Source: UBA685 sp049889495
Lineage (GTDB): Bacteria > Pseudomonadota > Alphaproteobacteria > Puniceispirillales > Puniceispirillaceae
Reading direction: 5' to 3'
Assembly: GCA_049889495.1 (NCBI GenBank)
Contig: JBMHDH010000086.1
Coordinates: forward strand, 1 to 15,657
Length of the DNA stretch: 15,657 nucleotides
Position numbers and translations under genes: made by a program. Below are positions 6,838 through 13,562 of this stretch, in pieces (within the stretch, counting starts at the first letter, position 1; each line of letters begins with the position of its first letter). Under the pieces are notes generated by a model. That model saw nothing but the letters and a program-made list of their open reading frames with translations, ran no database searches and was not told where the DNA came from.

Positions 6838-8512
6838 AATAATTCAATAAAATAACAGGAACCAGCCCTGTCAGCACAATCATCAAAGCTGGCAGGGCAG
6901 CTTTGGCAATCATTTCATCTTTGGCAAATTGATAGGTAAAAGTGGCAAATGTTTCAAATTGGAATGGCCGCAATAATAAGGTCATAGGCAATTCTTTCAT
7001 CACATCCACGAACACAAGCAAAAGGCCTGCCCCCAATGAGGGCGATAAAATCGGCACGACAATTTTCACTGTGGTTTGTTCAAATGACTTGCCCAAAGAT
7101 TGGCTTGCTTCAAAAACATGGCGTGGCACCCGCCCAAGCCCTGTTTGAATGGCGCCATAGCCCACCGCATGAAAGCGCACCATATAGCCCAACATCAAAG
7201 CCAGCAAACCACCACTTAAATAAGGGGCACCAAAGGCGGCAAGGGTTTGATTTAATAAGCCCATGACCCCCAAAACCCCAATCGCCAAGATGGTGCCTGG
7301 AATGGCATAGCCTGTTGCGGCAATAAGTGCCAACATACGTGATTTCGGCCCAAGGCGATATTCTGATAGAATGCCAATCACAACGCCAAGCAGGATGATC
7401 GCAAAGCCTGCTCCTGCGGCAACGGTTAAATTATTAAATAACATTGTGCCAAATTGATTTGCCACATCATCCCCAATGCCATGGCGCAAAAATGATACTA
7501 AAATCCCAACTGGAATGACAAAACCAAGCATAATAGGAAACAAACAAATCAGATATATGCGCCCCATCACGCCTTTAGCGGCTTTGATGCGTGGCACCCC
7601 TCTTTGGGTATTTGACATATTTTGAAAAGACCTGCGTGATCTGGCATATAATTCTGTACCAAGCAGACCAATAATCACAATGAAAGCAAACAGCGAAAGC
7701 TGGGCCGCGGCAGGCATATTATTCATGCCAAGCCACACATTAAAAATCCCCAAAGTCAGTGTATCAATGGCAAAATAATCAACTGTGCCAAAATCAGATA
7801 CCACTTCCATCAAAACCAAGGCGAGGCCCGCAAAAATAGCAGGACGCGCCAGCGGCAATCCGACATCAAAAAACACATCACGACCAGAGATCTGTGCCTG
7901 TTCAAACAAAGCGCGTGATGTTTGGCGAAAAGCGGTGCGCGCCATCAAATAAATATAAGGGTAGAGTACAGCGGCCATCATCACAATCGCACCGCCCATT
8001 GAGCGGATTTCAAAAAACCAATAATCACGTGCGGTTTGAAAGCCAAATAAATCACGAATCAGGGTCTGAATGGGCCCTGCATATTCTAAAAAATCAGTAT
8101 AGGCATAAGCAATAATATAAGCAGGAATGGCCGCTGGCAGGACCAACAACCAATCAAACAAGGCGCGGCCTTTGAAATCATAACGGCTGACGACCCATGC
8201 AGAGGATATGCCAAATAGACTTGCCAAGAGACCAACACCCATCATCAAAATAATGGTGTTGAATAAATAGCCCGCCAGAACCGTTTCAAATAAATGAGCA
8301 AATAAGGGCGGTGCAGGTGATACAGCCACCACCGCAATCATCGCAATGGGGCTTAAAAGCAAGACACAAAGGCTTGTTTGGATAAGGCGCCATAGCCATC
8401 TCTTGGCACTTCGCTGTGCCGCTGTTCTGCCAACATTTTGCAGATCAGCATTTTGCCGAAACGGAGCGGCATCTTGAGATGGGGATTTGGCCACTATATG
8501 TTGCTTCTTCAC
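6815..8512 (-). CDS. fbpB: Iron(III) ABC transporter permease, fused two-domain type (FbpB/SfuB-like)
   Basis: A 565-residue inner-membrane protein with about twelve hydrophobic segments after a hydrophilic N-terminal tail of about 40 residues. Seen: two permease halves, each with an EAA-type loop for ATPase contact: EQAQISGRDVFFDVGLPLA in the first (about 200-225) and EASQSLGKSFEQTTVKIVVP in the second (about 470-490). A fused pair of this length is typical of FbpB/SfuB permeases for ferric iron delivered by a periplasmic binding protein. Neither the binding protein (fbpA) nor the ATPase (fbpC) is in the window, so it must pair with distant genes or with genes elsewhere in the genome. The start is uncertain: GTG at 8512 is the only common start codon before the tail, and its ribosome binding site is poor. 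A Fur-box match and candidate promoter lie just upstream. Confidence 0.9.
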   Translation of the reverse strand: MKKQHIVAKSPSQDAAPFRQNADLQNVGRTAAQRSAKRWLWRLIQTSLCVLLLSPIAMIAVVAVSPAPPLFAHLFETVLAGYLFNTIILMMGVGLLASLFGISSAWVVSRYDFKGRALFDWLLVLPAAIPAYIIAYAYTDFLEYAGPIQTLIRDLFGFQTARDYWFFEIRSMGGAIVMMAAVLYPYIYLMARTAFRQTSRALFEQAQISGRDVFFDVGLPLARPAIFAGLALVLMEVVSDFGTVDYFAIDTLTLGIFNVWLGMNNMPAAAQLSLFAFIVIIGLLGTELYARSRRSFQNMSNTQRGVPRIKAAKGVMGRIYLICLFPIMLGFVIPVGILVSFLRHGIGDDVANQFGTMLFNNLTVAAGAGFAIILLGVVIGILSEYRLGPKSRMLALIAATGYAIPGTILAIGVLGVMGLLNQTLAAFGAPYLSGGLLALMLGYMVRFHAVGYGAIQTGLGRVPRHVFEASQSLGKSFEQTTVKIVVPILSPSLGAGLLLVFVDVMKELPMTLLLRPFQFETFATFTYQFAKDEMIAKAALPALMIVLTGLVPVILLNYSVNRSQR

Positions 8513-8538
8513 AATTAATATGACAAGGCTGCTTCCTC

Positions 8539-8568
8539 GTTATAACGGTCTGCGCGCCAGCCCTGCAA
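8539..8568 (-). promoter_or_regulatory. Candidate fbpB promoter
   Basis: On the - strand TTGCAG (8568-8563) and TATAAC (8544-8539) are separated by 18 bases and point at fbpB. The Fur-box match lies eight bases upstream. Seen by eye only. Confidence 0.4.
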
Positions 8569-8570
8569 CC

Positions 8571-8590
8571 GATAATGCGAATGATTGTCA
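8571..8590 (-). promoter_or_regulatory. Candidate Fur box upstream of fbpB
   Basis: GATAATGCGAATGATTGTC (8571-8589) matches 15 of 19 positions of the classical Fur consensus. In 7-1-7 form, TGCGAATGATTGTCA (8576-8590) keeps TG..AAT and ATT.TCA. It lies about 60 bases upstream of the iron permease start, as expected for Fe-dependent repression. Confidence 0.6.
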
Positions 8591-8599
8591 AAAAGAGGC

Positions 8600-8630
8600 A
8601 AAAAAAACACCCCGCCAAATGGCAGGGTGT
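8600..8630 (-). terminator. Intrinsic terminator after comE
   Basis: On the - strand a stem ACACCC-T-GCC / GGC-G-GGGTGT with loop ATTT (8607-8630, one mismatch) is followed directly by a run of T (8600-8607). It lies about 30 bases past the comE stop and ends the comDE unit. Confidence 0.88.
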
Positions 8631-8654
8631 CATAGAGGTGACAATCAAATGATT

Positions 8655-8667
8655 GCGTAAATTACGC
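8655..8667. repeat. Short palindrome over the comE stop codon
   Basis: GCGTAAATTACGC is a perfect 6-1-6 palindrome that includes the comE stop at 8662-8664. It may be incidental or may extend the 3' end structure of the comDE transcript. Confidence 0.4.
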
Positions 8668-9219
8668 CTCTTGAACCGCTTTCATGAAACGTTCTTTGAT
8701 CATCACAGGATCATGCTGGATCACTGGCACAGGAATATTGCCTGATTCACATTTTGAAATGATGATTGTCATCTGATCACCTTCAAATGCGGCCTTTACC
8801 ACATCCGCTGTCTCTTCAGCGCTGCATTCGATGACATTTTCACAACCACAAGCGCGTGCGACTTGTGCCAGATCTGTTTTCTTGCCAGTATAAGTGACCT
8901 GATCACCTGTTGAGCCATAAGAGCCATTATCCACAATCAAAAGAATGAAATTTGAAGCTGGGTTATTGGCAATGGTTGGCAAAGTGCCAAAATTCATCAA
9001 AACAGACCCATCCCCATCAATGGCCAAAACTTTTTTATCTTGTGCCAAGGCCAAACCAAGGCCAATCGATGAGGCAAGCCCCATGGTGCCAAGCATATAA
9101 AAATTCGTTGGCTGATCATCAATCAAATGCATTTCTTGTGATGGCAAACCAATATTGGTGACAACAAGCTTGTCTGAAATAAACGGAACAAGTGTTTTTA
9201 AGACGTCTGAGCGGATCAT
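8662..9219 (-). CDS. comE: Sulfopyruvate (or phosphonopyruvate) decarboxylase, beta subunit, thiamine-diphosphate binding
   Basis: A 185-residue subunit carrying the thiamine-diphosphate pyrophosphate and Mg binding half of the enzyme. Seen: the motif begins IDGDGSVLMNFGTL (GDG at 69-71) and ends LLIVDNGSYGSTGDQVTY (Asn98), the expected spacing of about 27 residues. Sulfopyruvate decarboxylase converts 3-sulfopyruvate to sulfoacetaldehyde; related phosphonopyruvate decarboxylase makes phosphonoacetaldehyde but is commonly a single chain of about 380 residues, so the split architecture favours the ComDE type. The 4-base ATGA overlap with comD and the GGAAAGGAG site upstream indicate coupled translation and a heteromeric enzyme. 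A strong terminator follows. Substrate choice between sulfonate and phosphonate is inferred. Confidence 0.88.
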   Translation of the reverse strand: MIRSDVLKTLVPFISDKLVVTNIGLPSQEMHLIDDQPTNFYMLGTMGLASSIGLGLALAQDKKVLAIDGDGSVLMNFGTLPTIANNPASNFILLIVDNGSYGSTGDQVTYTGKKTDLAQVARACGCENVIECSAEETADVVKAAFEGDQMTIIISKCESGNIPVPVIQHDPVMIKERFMKAVQEA

Positions 9220-9719
9220 GCGTTTGCTCCTTTCCAGAAGCTGGCATCTGTTAAGATGGCAACAGGCTTACGCGCCATAAAGCAATGCCCCAAAATACCA
9301 TCTAATTCATTCACATCATCTTTGTGATGGAAATGATAGGTTGGGATACGAAGCTGATTTAACAAATCTTTGGTGTGGACAGCCATTTCCACCTGACAAG
9401 CCACTGGTTCACCAACCTCACCGCGATAGCTGATCAGCATTGGCAATGGCATGCGATAAAATTGCGTTAATGTCACAAGCGCATTAATGGTTACACCAAT
9501 AGCCGTATTTTGCATGATGATCGCAGAACGTTTGCCCCCCATTGTGGCACCAGCGCAAAGGCCGATCCCTTCATCTTCTTTGTTGGAGGGAACGTGAAGA
9601 ATAGAGCCTTCTTCATCAATTTTATCAAGAACGCCTGCCAGTTGTTTACAAGGCACGGACGTTACAAACTGAATTTGATGTTTCACAAAATCAGCAATGA
9701 TCTGTTCATTTACAGACAT
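9216..9719 (-). CDS. comD: Sulfopyruvate (or phosphonopyruvate) decarboxylase, alpha subunit
   Basis: A 167-residue subunit, the pyrimidine-binding half of a thiamine-diphosphate decarboxylase. Seen: FVTSVPCKQLAGVLDKID near the N-terminus, then VPSNKEDEGIGLCAGATMGG (about 43-62), in which the first Glu matches the cofactor-activating glutamate of the family, then IIMQNTAIGVTINALVTL and ISYRGEVGE. This order is that of archaeal ComD and bacterial homologs. Together with comE it would form the full decarboxylase for 3-sulfopyruvate in sulfolactate or dihydroxypropanesulfonate breakdown or in coenzyme M synthesis. No xsc, sulfolactate dehydrogenase or transporter is adjacent. The start at 9719 has an AAAGGTG site five bases upstream. 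It lies 128 bases after phoB on the same strand, and a symmetric repeat surrounds its start. Confidence 0.88.
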   Translation of the reverse strand: MSVNEQIIADFVKHQIQFVTSVPCKQLAGVLDKIDEEGSILHVPSNKEDEGIGLCAGATMGGKRSAIIMQNTAIGVTINALVTLTQFYRMPLPMLISYRGEVGEPVACQVEMAVHTKDLLNQLRIPTYHFHHKDDVNELDGILGHCFMARKPVAILTDASFWKGANA

Positions 9720-9760
9720 GTTTCACCTTTGGATTATAATTCGACAACCGAGTGAAACAT
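9678..9760 (-). promoter_or_regulatory. comDE promoter region with three copies of a 9-base motif
   Basis: ATGTTTCAC occurs at 9678-9686 and 9718-9726, and its exact complement GTGAAACAT at 9752-9760. The last two form a perfect 9-base inverted repeat with a 25-base centre holding, on the - strand, a TATAAT (9738-9733). One arm covers the comD start codon. A matching -35 is not clear. An operator is plausible, unproven. Confidence 0.45.
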
Positions 9761-9847
9761 ATTTCCCATGGCAAGGACCAGCGAATAATGCCGTATTTGT
9801 CGATCAGATGTTATTTTTTACAATTTGAAAAAATTTAGAGCCTGACA

Positions 9848-10594
9848 TCACAGATCTTCAGCTGCTTTTAACGCATAACCCGCCCCTCTGACGGTGCGCA
9901 GTAAATCTGATTTTTCTGCATCATTGCCCCGCAAGGCTTTGCGAAGACGGCTGAGATGCACATCCACCGTGCGGTCTTCAACATATATGTCTTCACCCCA
10001 CACATGATCTAGCAATTGGCTGCGGCTATAGACACGCCCAGGATACGTCATCAACAAAGCCAGAATTTTAAATTCCTTTGGTCCAAGCTTAACCACAACC
10101 CCGTCGCGCGACACTCGCATTTCCTGATAATCAATCCGAAGCCCCTGAAATTCACGAATGTCACCTGATGGGGTGCTTGCGGCTTGTTGTTCTGCTTGTT
10201 CCTGAACGGGGCCGTTATCTGTCACTGTACGGCGCAACACAGCGCGAATACGGGAAATCAATTCTCTTGGCGAAAACGGTTTTGTAACATAATCATCAGC
10301 CCCTGTATCAAGACCAAAGGTTTTATCGCCTTCTTCCCCACGGGCCGAAAGCATAATCACAGGGATAGATGCCATAGTCGCAGAAGCGCGCATCGCCTTA
10401 CAAACGTCAATGCCAGACATTTCAGGCATCATCCAATCAAGGATAACAATATCTGGTGAGATGCTTTCAACCATCGCCAACGCTTGCTTGCCATGAGAGG
10501 CGCGATAGACATCAAAGCCAGCCTTCATCAAATTGAAAGCTAATAATTCCAACTGATTTGGCTCATCATCTGCGATCAGAACTTTCTTGGTCAT
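9848..10594 (-). CDS. phoB: Phosphate-regulon-type response regulator PhoB
   Basis: A 248-residue OmpR/PhoB-class regulator. Seen: receiver domain (about 3-120) with acidic cluster ADDE, phospho-acceptor Asp in VILDWMMPEMSG (residue 53), the SARGEEGD segment and Lys in TKPFSPRELISRI (residue 105); then a winged-helix DNA-binding domain (about 150-245) with KLGPKEFKILALL, YSRSQLLDHVWG and YVEDRTVDVHLSRLRKAL, which closely follows PhoB rather than other OmpR-class proteins. The linker (about 120-150) is Gln/Ala-rich and longer than in E. coli PhoB. ATG at 10594 is preferred over the GTG just before it, with AGGG about 8 bases upstream. It follows phoR by about 80 bases; that gap has a small inverted repeat (ACCTG at 10624, CAGGT at 10633). 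PhoB activates phosphate-starvation genes; no clear Pho box was seen in this window. Confidence 0.92.
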   Translation of the reverse strand: MTKKVLIADDEPNQLELLAFNLMKAGFDVYRASHGKQALAMVESISPDIVILDWMMPEMSGIDVCKAMRASATMASIPVIMLSARGEEGDKTFGLDTGADDYVTKPFSPRELISRIRAVLRRTVTDNGPVQEQAEQQAASTPSGDIREFQGLRIDYQEMRVSRDGVVVKLGPKEFKILALLMTYPGRVYSRSQLLDHVWGEDIYVEDRTVDVHLSRLRKALRGNDAEKSDLLRTVRGAGYALKAAEDL

Positions 10595-10674
10595 CACATA
10601 TACCCTAAATTCTTAATACTCTTACCTGTTGGCAGGTTATCGTTATAATGACTTACCCTTAAAATCAGACAAAT

Positions 10675-11778
10675 CTATCCCACCAAAGGCGGCAGATAAA
10701 TGGCGAAAGTTGTGGTTTGCCCCAATTGGCTTGTAATCACCATTTCGCCACGGTGACGGTTAATAATATGTTTGACAATGGCAAGTCCTAGACCTGTACC
10801 ACCTTTTTCCCGAGAGCGCGCTTTATCAACGCGGTAAAAGCGTTCTGTTAACCGCGGAATATGCCGCTCTTCAATGCCTTCGCCAATATTGGATATGGTG
10901 CATAGAAATTTGCCATCATCACCTTGTGATAATTCCACAGCGATATCAGTACCCGCAAAACCATATTTCAACGCATTTTCAATCAGATTATGAAACACCT
11001 CAGTGATCTCATCTGTATCACCTTGGATGATTGGCAGGCTATCAGGGCTATGGTTGCAATAGCTGATTGTACGATCTTGTTTATGGGCACGGTCTTTCAA
11101 ATTGGCGATCACAGATTGCATAACAGCATCTAAATTCACACGTTCATCTGGCTGAATATGTTCATCCACCTCGACTCGGGATAGGGAAATCAAATCATCA
11201 ATTAGCCGAGTCATTCGTTTTGATTCATCATCCATGATCGATAAAAAATGCGCGCGTGTGTCTTCATCAATATCTGGCGTATCTGTCATGGTTTCTATGA
11301 AGCCAATCAAACTTGTCAAAGGTGAGCGTAATTCATGAGATACATTGGCCACAAAATCACGACGCACCTTGTCAAGATTGCGTTGCAAAGTCATATCCAT
11401 GATCAGAACACCAATTTGCGCATTGCCCATATCCCCATAATTAATAGGCGTCATCTTAATACGAAATTGTCTGGTGACTGCTTTTTGATAGGTATAAGCA
11501 AATTCATAAACACGCTTTTGGGTTTGAATATTTTCAAAAATATCATCAAGCGCAATGTCTTTTAAGACATCAGATAATTGCCGGTTCACAAGGCCTTTGC
11601 CAAATAATTTCGCGGCCATGGCATTGGCAAAAATGATGGTTTGGTTAACATCGACCAACAATAATCCATCATCAAGCATATGACTAAATTGCTCGATATC
11701 CGCATGTTGCACAAATGTTGCATTTGTTGCTGAACTTTTATCCAAAACAGCCTGCCGCAATCTGTCATTATAATTCAT
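10675..11778 (-). CDS. phoR: PhoR-like sensor histidine kinase without membrane segments
   Basis: A 367-residue kinase (numbering from ATG 11778; a GTG at 11784 is also possible). Seen: PAS-like domain (about 25-130), HisKA with FVANVSHELRSPLTSLIGF (His148), N box HNLIENALKYGF (about 263-274), then TERFYRVDKARSREKGGTGL and LGLAIVKH, near-identical to PhoR. The G1 box reads SNIGEGI, with Asn297 where PhoR and most kinases have the adenine-contacting Asp. PhoR normally starts with one or two membrane helices; here the residues before the PAS domain are hydrophilic and an in-frame stop lies at 11806-11808, so no membrane helix can be added upstream. The protein is therefore predicted soluble. 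No pstSCAB or phoU genes adjoin. It probably phosphorylates the neighbouring PhoB. Confidence 0.88.
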   Translation of the reverse strand: MNYNDRLRQAVLDKSSATNATFVQHADIEQFSHMLDDGLLLVDVNQTIIFANAMAAKLFGKGLVNRQLSDVLKDIALDDIFENIQTQKRVYEFAYTYQKAVTRQFRIKMTPINYGDMGNAQIGVLIMDMTLQRNLDKVRRDFVANVSHELRSPLTSLIGFIETMTDTPDIDEDTRAHFLSIMDDESKRMTRLIDDLISLSRVEVDEHIQPDERVNLDAVMQSVIANLKDRAHKQDRTISYCNHSPDSLPIIQGDTDEITEVFHNLIENALKYGFAGTDIAVELSQGDDGKFLCTISNIGEGIEERHIPRLTERFYRVDKARSREKGGTGLGLAIVKHIINRHRGEMVITSQLGQTTTFAIYLPPLVG

Positions 11779-11784
11779 TACCAC

Positions 11785-12001
11785 AAGGGTTATAAGTCTA
11801 ATCTGTCAAACTTATCCTGACAAGACTTCTGGCAAGGCTTCTGGCACATCATGATGCTGGTAAAAGATTATGTTTGTTGGGGAGAAAAGCAGTTGATTGT
11901 TTCGCAAGACAAGCCTAATTTTTTTACATATCTTTGTTTGTAATACCTTAAATCAAACCATCAAACTTGTTGTGAAACAAAACCTAGAGGGAACGGTAAA
12001 C
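11785..12001. other. Divergent intergenic region between phoR and mmsA
   Basis: About 220 bases with no gene. It holds an inverted repeat TGTCA-N9-TGACA (11804-11822), a direct repeat CTTCTGGCA twice with 12-base period (11826-11834, 11838-11846), a - strand TATAAC (11794-11789) very close to the phoR start, and a weak + strand promoter candidate for mmsA (TTGATT 11893-11898, 17 bases, TAATTT 11916-11921). The mmsA ribosome binding site GAGGGA lies about ten bases before 12002. No clear Pho box (paired CTGTCAT with 11-base period) was found. Confidence 0.5.
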
Positions 12002-13504
12002 ATGTCACAAATTGGTCATTATATTTCCGGTCAAATGATGGCTGGCACATCATCACGTGAACAAGATATCTATAACCCTGCCACTGGTGAGGTTTCAAAA
12101 ACAGTCGCATTGGCCAGCGCAGAAGAGGTAAATAACGCAGTGGCTTGCGCTAAAAAAGCCTGGCCCTCTTGGGCTGCCCAGCCTGTTCTGCGCCGCGCAC
12201 GCATCATGGATAAATTCAAAAATATCGTGAATGAACGTGCCGCAGAGTTGGCAGAAGCCATCTCAGCTGAACATGGCAAGACCTTAGATGATGCGCTTGG
12301 TGAAGTCACAAGAGGCATTGAAGTTGTTGAATTTGCCACATCTGCACCTTCTTTTATGAAAGGCGAGTTTTCAGAAGATGTTGGCACAGGTGTTGACAGC
12401 CACATGATCCGCCAGCCTTTGGGCGTGGTGGCAGGCATCACCCCGTTTAATTTTCCAGCCATGGTGCCAATGTGGATGTTCCCTGTTGCCCTTGTCACTG
12501 GCAATTGTTTTGTTTTAAAGCCTTCTGAAAGAGATCCATCAGCGTCTCTTTTAATGGCACAATGGTTAAGTGAGGCTGGCGTGCCAGATGGCGTATTTAA
12601 CGTTGTCCAAGGTGATAAGCTGGCGGTTGATACGCTTTTGGCACATGAGGATATTCGTGCCATCAGCTTTGTTGGTTCAACACCGATTGCCCGCTATATC
12701 CACACAACAGGCACAAGCCATGGCAAGCGTGTTCAAGCGCTCGGCGGGGCGAAAAATCATATGGTGATTATGCCAGATGCTGATTTGGATATGGCCGCTT
12801 CAGCCTTGATGGGTGCGGCCTATGGGTCAGCTGGCGAACGTTGTATGGCGATTTCTGTGGCTGTGCCTGTGACAGATGCGGTGGCTGATGCGCTGATCGA
12901 TAAATTAAAGCCGCAAATCGAAGCGTTAAAAGTTGGCCCCTATAGCGATAAAGAAACGGAAATGGGCCCGCTTGTCACACAAGATGCGGTGAAGCGTGTT
13001 CATCATTATGTAACAAAAGGCGAAGAGCAAGGCGCAAAAGTCATCGTTGATGGCAGAGGCTATGCGCAAGATAAGCAAGGCTATGAAAATGGCTTTTTTG
13101 TTGGCGGCACATTGCTCGATAATGTAACCGAAGAGATGGATTGTTATCGTGATGAGATTTTTGGCCCTGTCTTATCTGTGGTGCGCAAAAATTCCTATCA
13201 AGAAGCTGTTGATTTGATCCATGGCCATAATTATGCCAATGGCACAGCGATCTTTACAAGAGATGGTGATGTCGCACGCAATTTTTCCAAAGATATTGAG
13301 GTCGGCATGGTGGGGGTGAATGTCCCGATCCCTGTGCCAATGGCCTATCACAGCTTTGGCGGTTGGAAATCATCCATCTTTGGCGAACATCATATGCATG
13401 GCATGGAAGGGGTGCGTTTCTATACCAGAATTAAAACCACAACCACCAGATGGCCATCTGGCATGCGCACAGACCCGCAATTCACCATGCCGACTTTGGG
13501 CTAG
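12002..13504 (+). CDS. mmsA: Methylmalonate-semialdehyde dehydrogenase (CoA-acylating)
   Basis: A 500-residue cytosolic aldehyde dehydrogenase of the expected family length. The ATG at 12002 was chosen over an in-frame codon at 11897 because the family N-terminus (HYISGQMMAGTSSRE) starts there and GAGGGA lies upstream. Seen: PFNFPAMVPMWMFPVA (Asn150), KPSERDP, FVGSTPIARYIH, QALGGAKNH, where the usual catalytic Glu of aldehyde dehydrogenases is absent as is typical for this family, Cys281 in SAGERCMA, and VNVPIPVPMAYHSFGGWKSS. It converts (methyl)malonate semialdehyde with NAD and CoA to propionyl-CoA or acetyl-CoA in valine, beta-alanine or inositol breakdown. The usual mmsB (3-hydroxyisobutyrate dehydrogenase) and acyl-CoA genes are not in the window. 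It is transcribed alone and convergent with the acetoacetyl-CoA synthetase. Confidence 0.95.
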   Translation: MSQIGHYISGQMMAGTSSREQDIYNPATGEVSKTVALASAEEVNNAVACAKKAWPSWAAQPVLRRARIMDKFKNIVNERAAELAEAISAEHGKTLDDALGEVTRGIEVVEFATSAPSFMKGEFSEDVGTGVDSHMIRQPLGVVAGITPFNFPAMVPMWMFPVALVTGNCFVLKPSERDPSASLLMAQWLSEAGVPDGVFNVVQGDKLAVDTLLAHEDIRAISFVGSTPIARYIHTTGTSHGKRVQALGGAKNHMVIMPDADLDMAASALMGAAYGSAGERCMAISVAVPVTDAVADALIDKLKPQIEALKVGPYSDKETEMGPLVTQDAVKRVHHYVTKGEEQGAKVIVDGRGYAQDKQGYENGFFVGGTLLDNVTEEMDCYRDEIFGPVLSVVRKNSYQEAVDLIHGHNYANGTAIFTRDGDVARNFSKDIEVGMVGVNVPIPVPMAYHSFGGWKSSIFGEHHMHGMEGVRFYTRIKTTTTRWPSGMRTDPQFTMPTLG

Positions 13505-13530
13505 CAAGTGAGCAAACGGAACAAGCTTTT

Positions 13531-13562
13531 GATTTAAGAAAGCTCTGATTTAAGAAAGCTCT
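13531..13562. repeat. Perfect 16-base tandem duplication over a stop codon
   Basis: GATTTAAGAAAGCTCT occurs at 13531-13546 and 13547-13562 without a gap. The second copy contains the last codons and TAA stop of the acetoacetyl-CoA synthetase gene; the first lies past the stop in the 45-base gap to mmsA. Confidence 0.9.

Noticed and set aside
9813..9834. AT-only inverted repeat ATTTTTT / AAAAAAT between phoB and comD as a terminator
   Set aside because: The stem has only A-T pairs and would be unstable; phoB may read through into comDE.
11803..11822. Pho box upstream of phoR
   Set aside because: CTGTCAA is followed by no second CTGTCAT-like unit at the 11-base spacing; only an inverted TGTCA/TGACA pair is present.
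11897..12001. Hydrophobic N-terminal extension of methylmalonate-semialdehyde dehydrogenase
   Set aside because: The family is cytosolic and starts at the ATG at 12002, which has a GAGGGA site; the extension is upstream non-coding sequence read in frame.
12070..12663. 197-residue open frame on the - strand inside mmsA
   Set aside because: It is antisense to a clear conserved gene, has low-complexity Ser/Ala-rich sequence and no recognisable domain.
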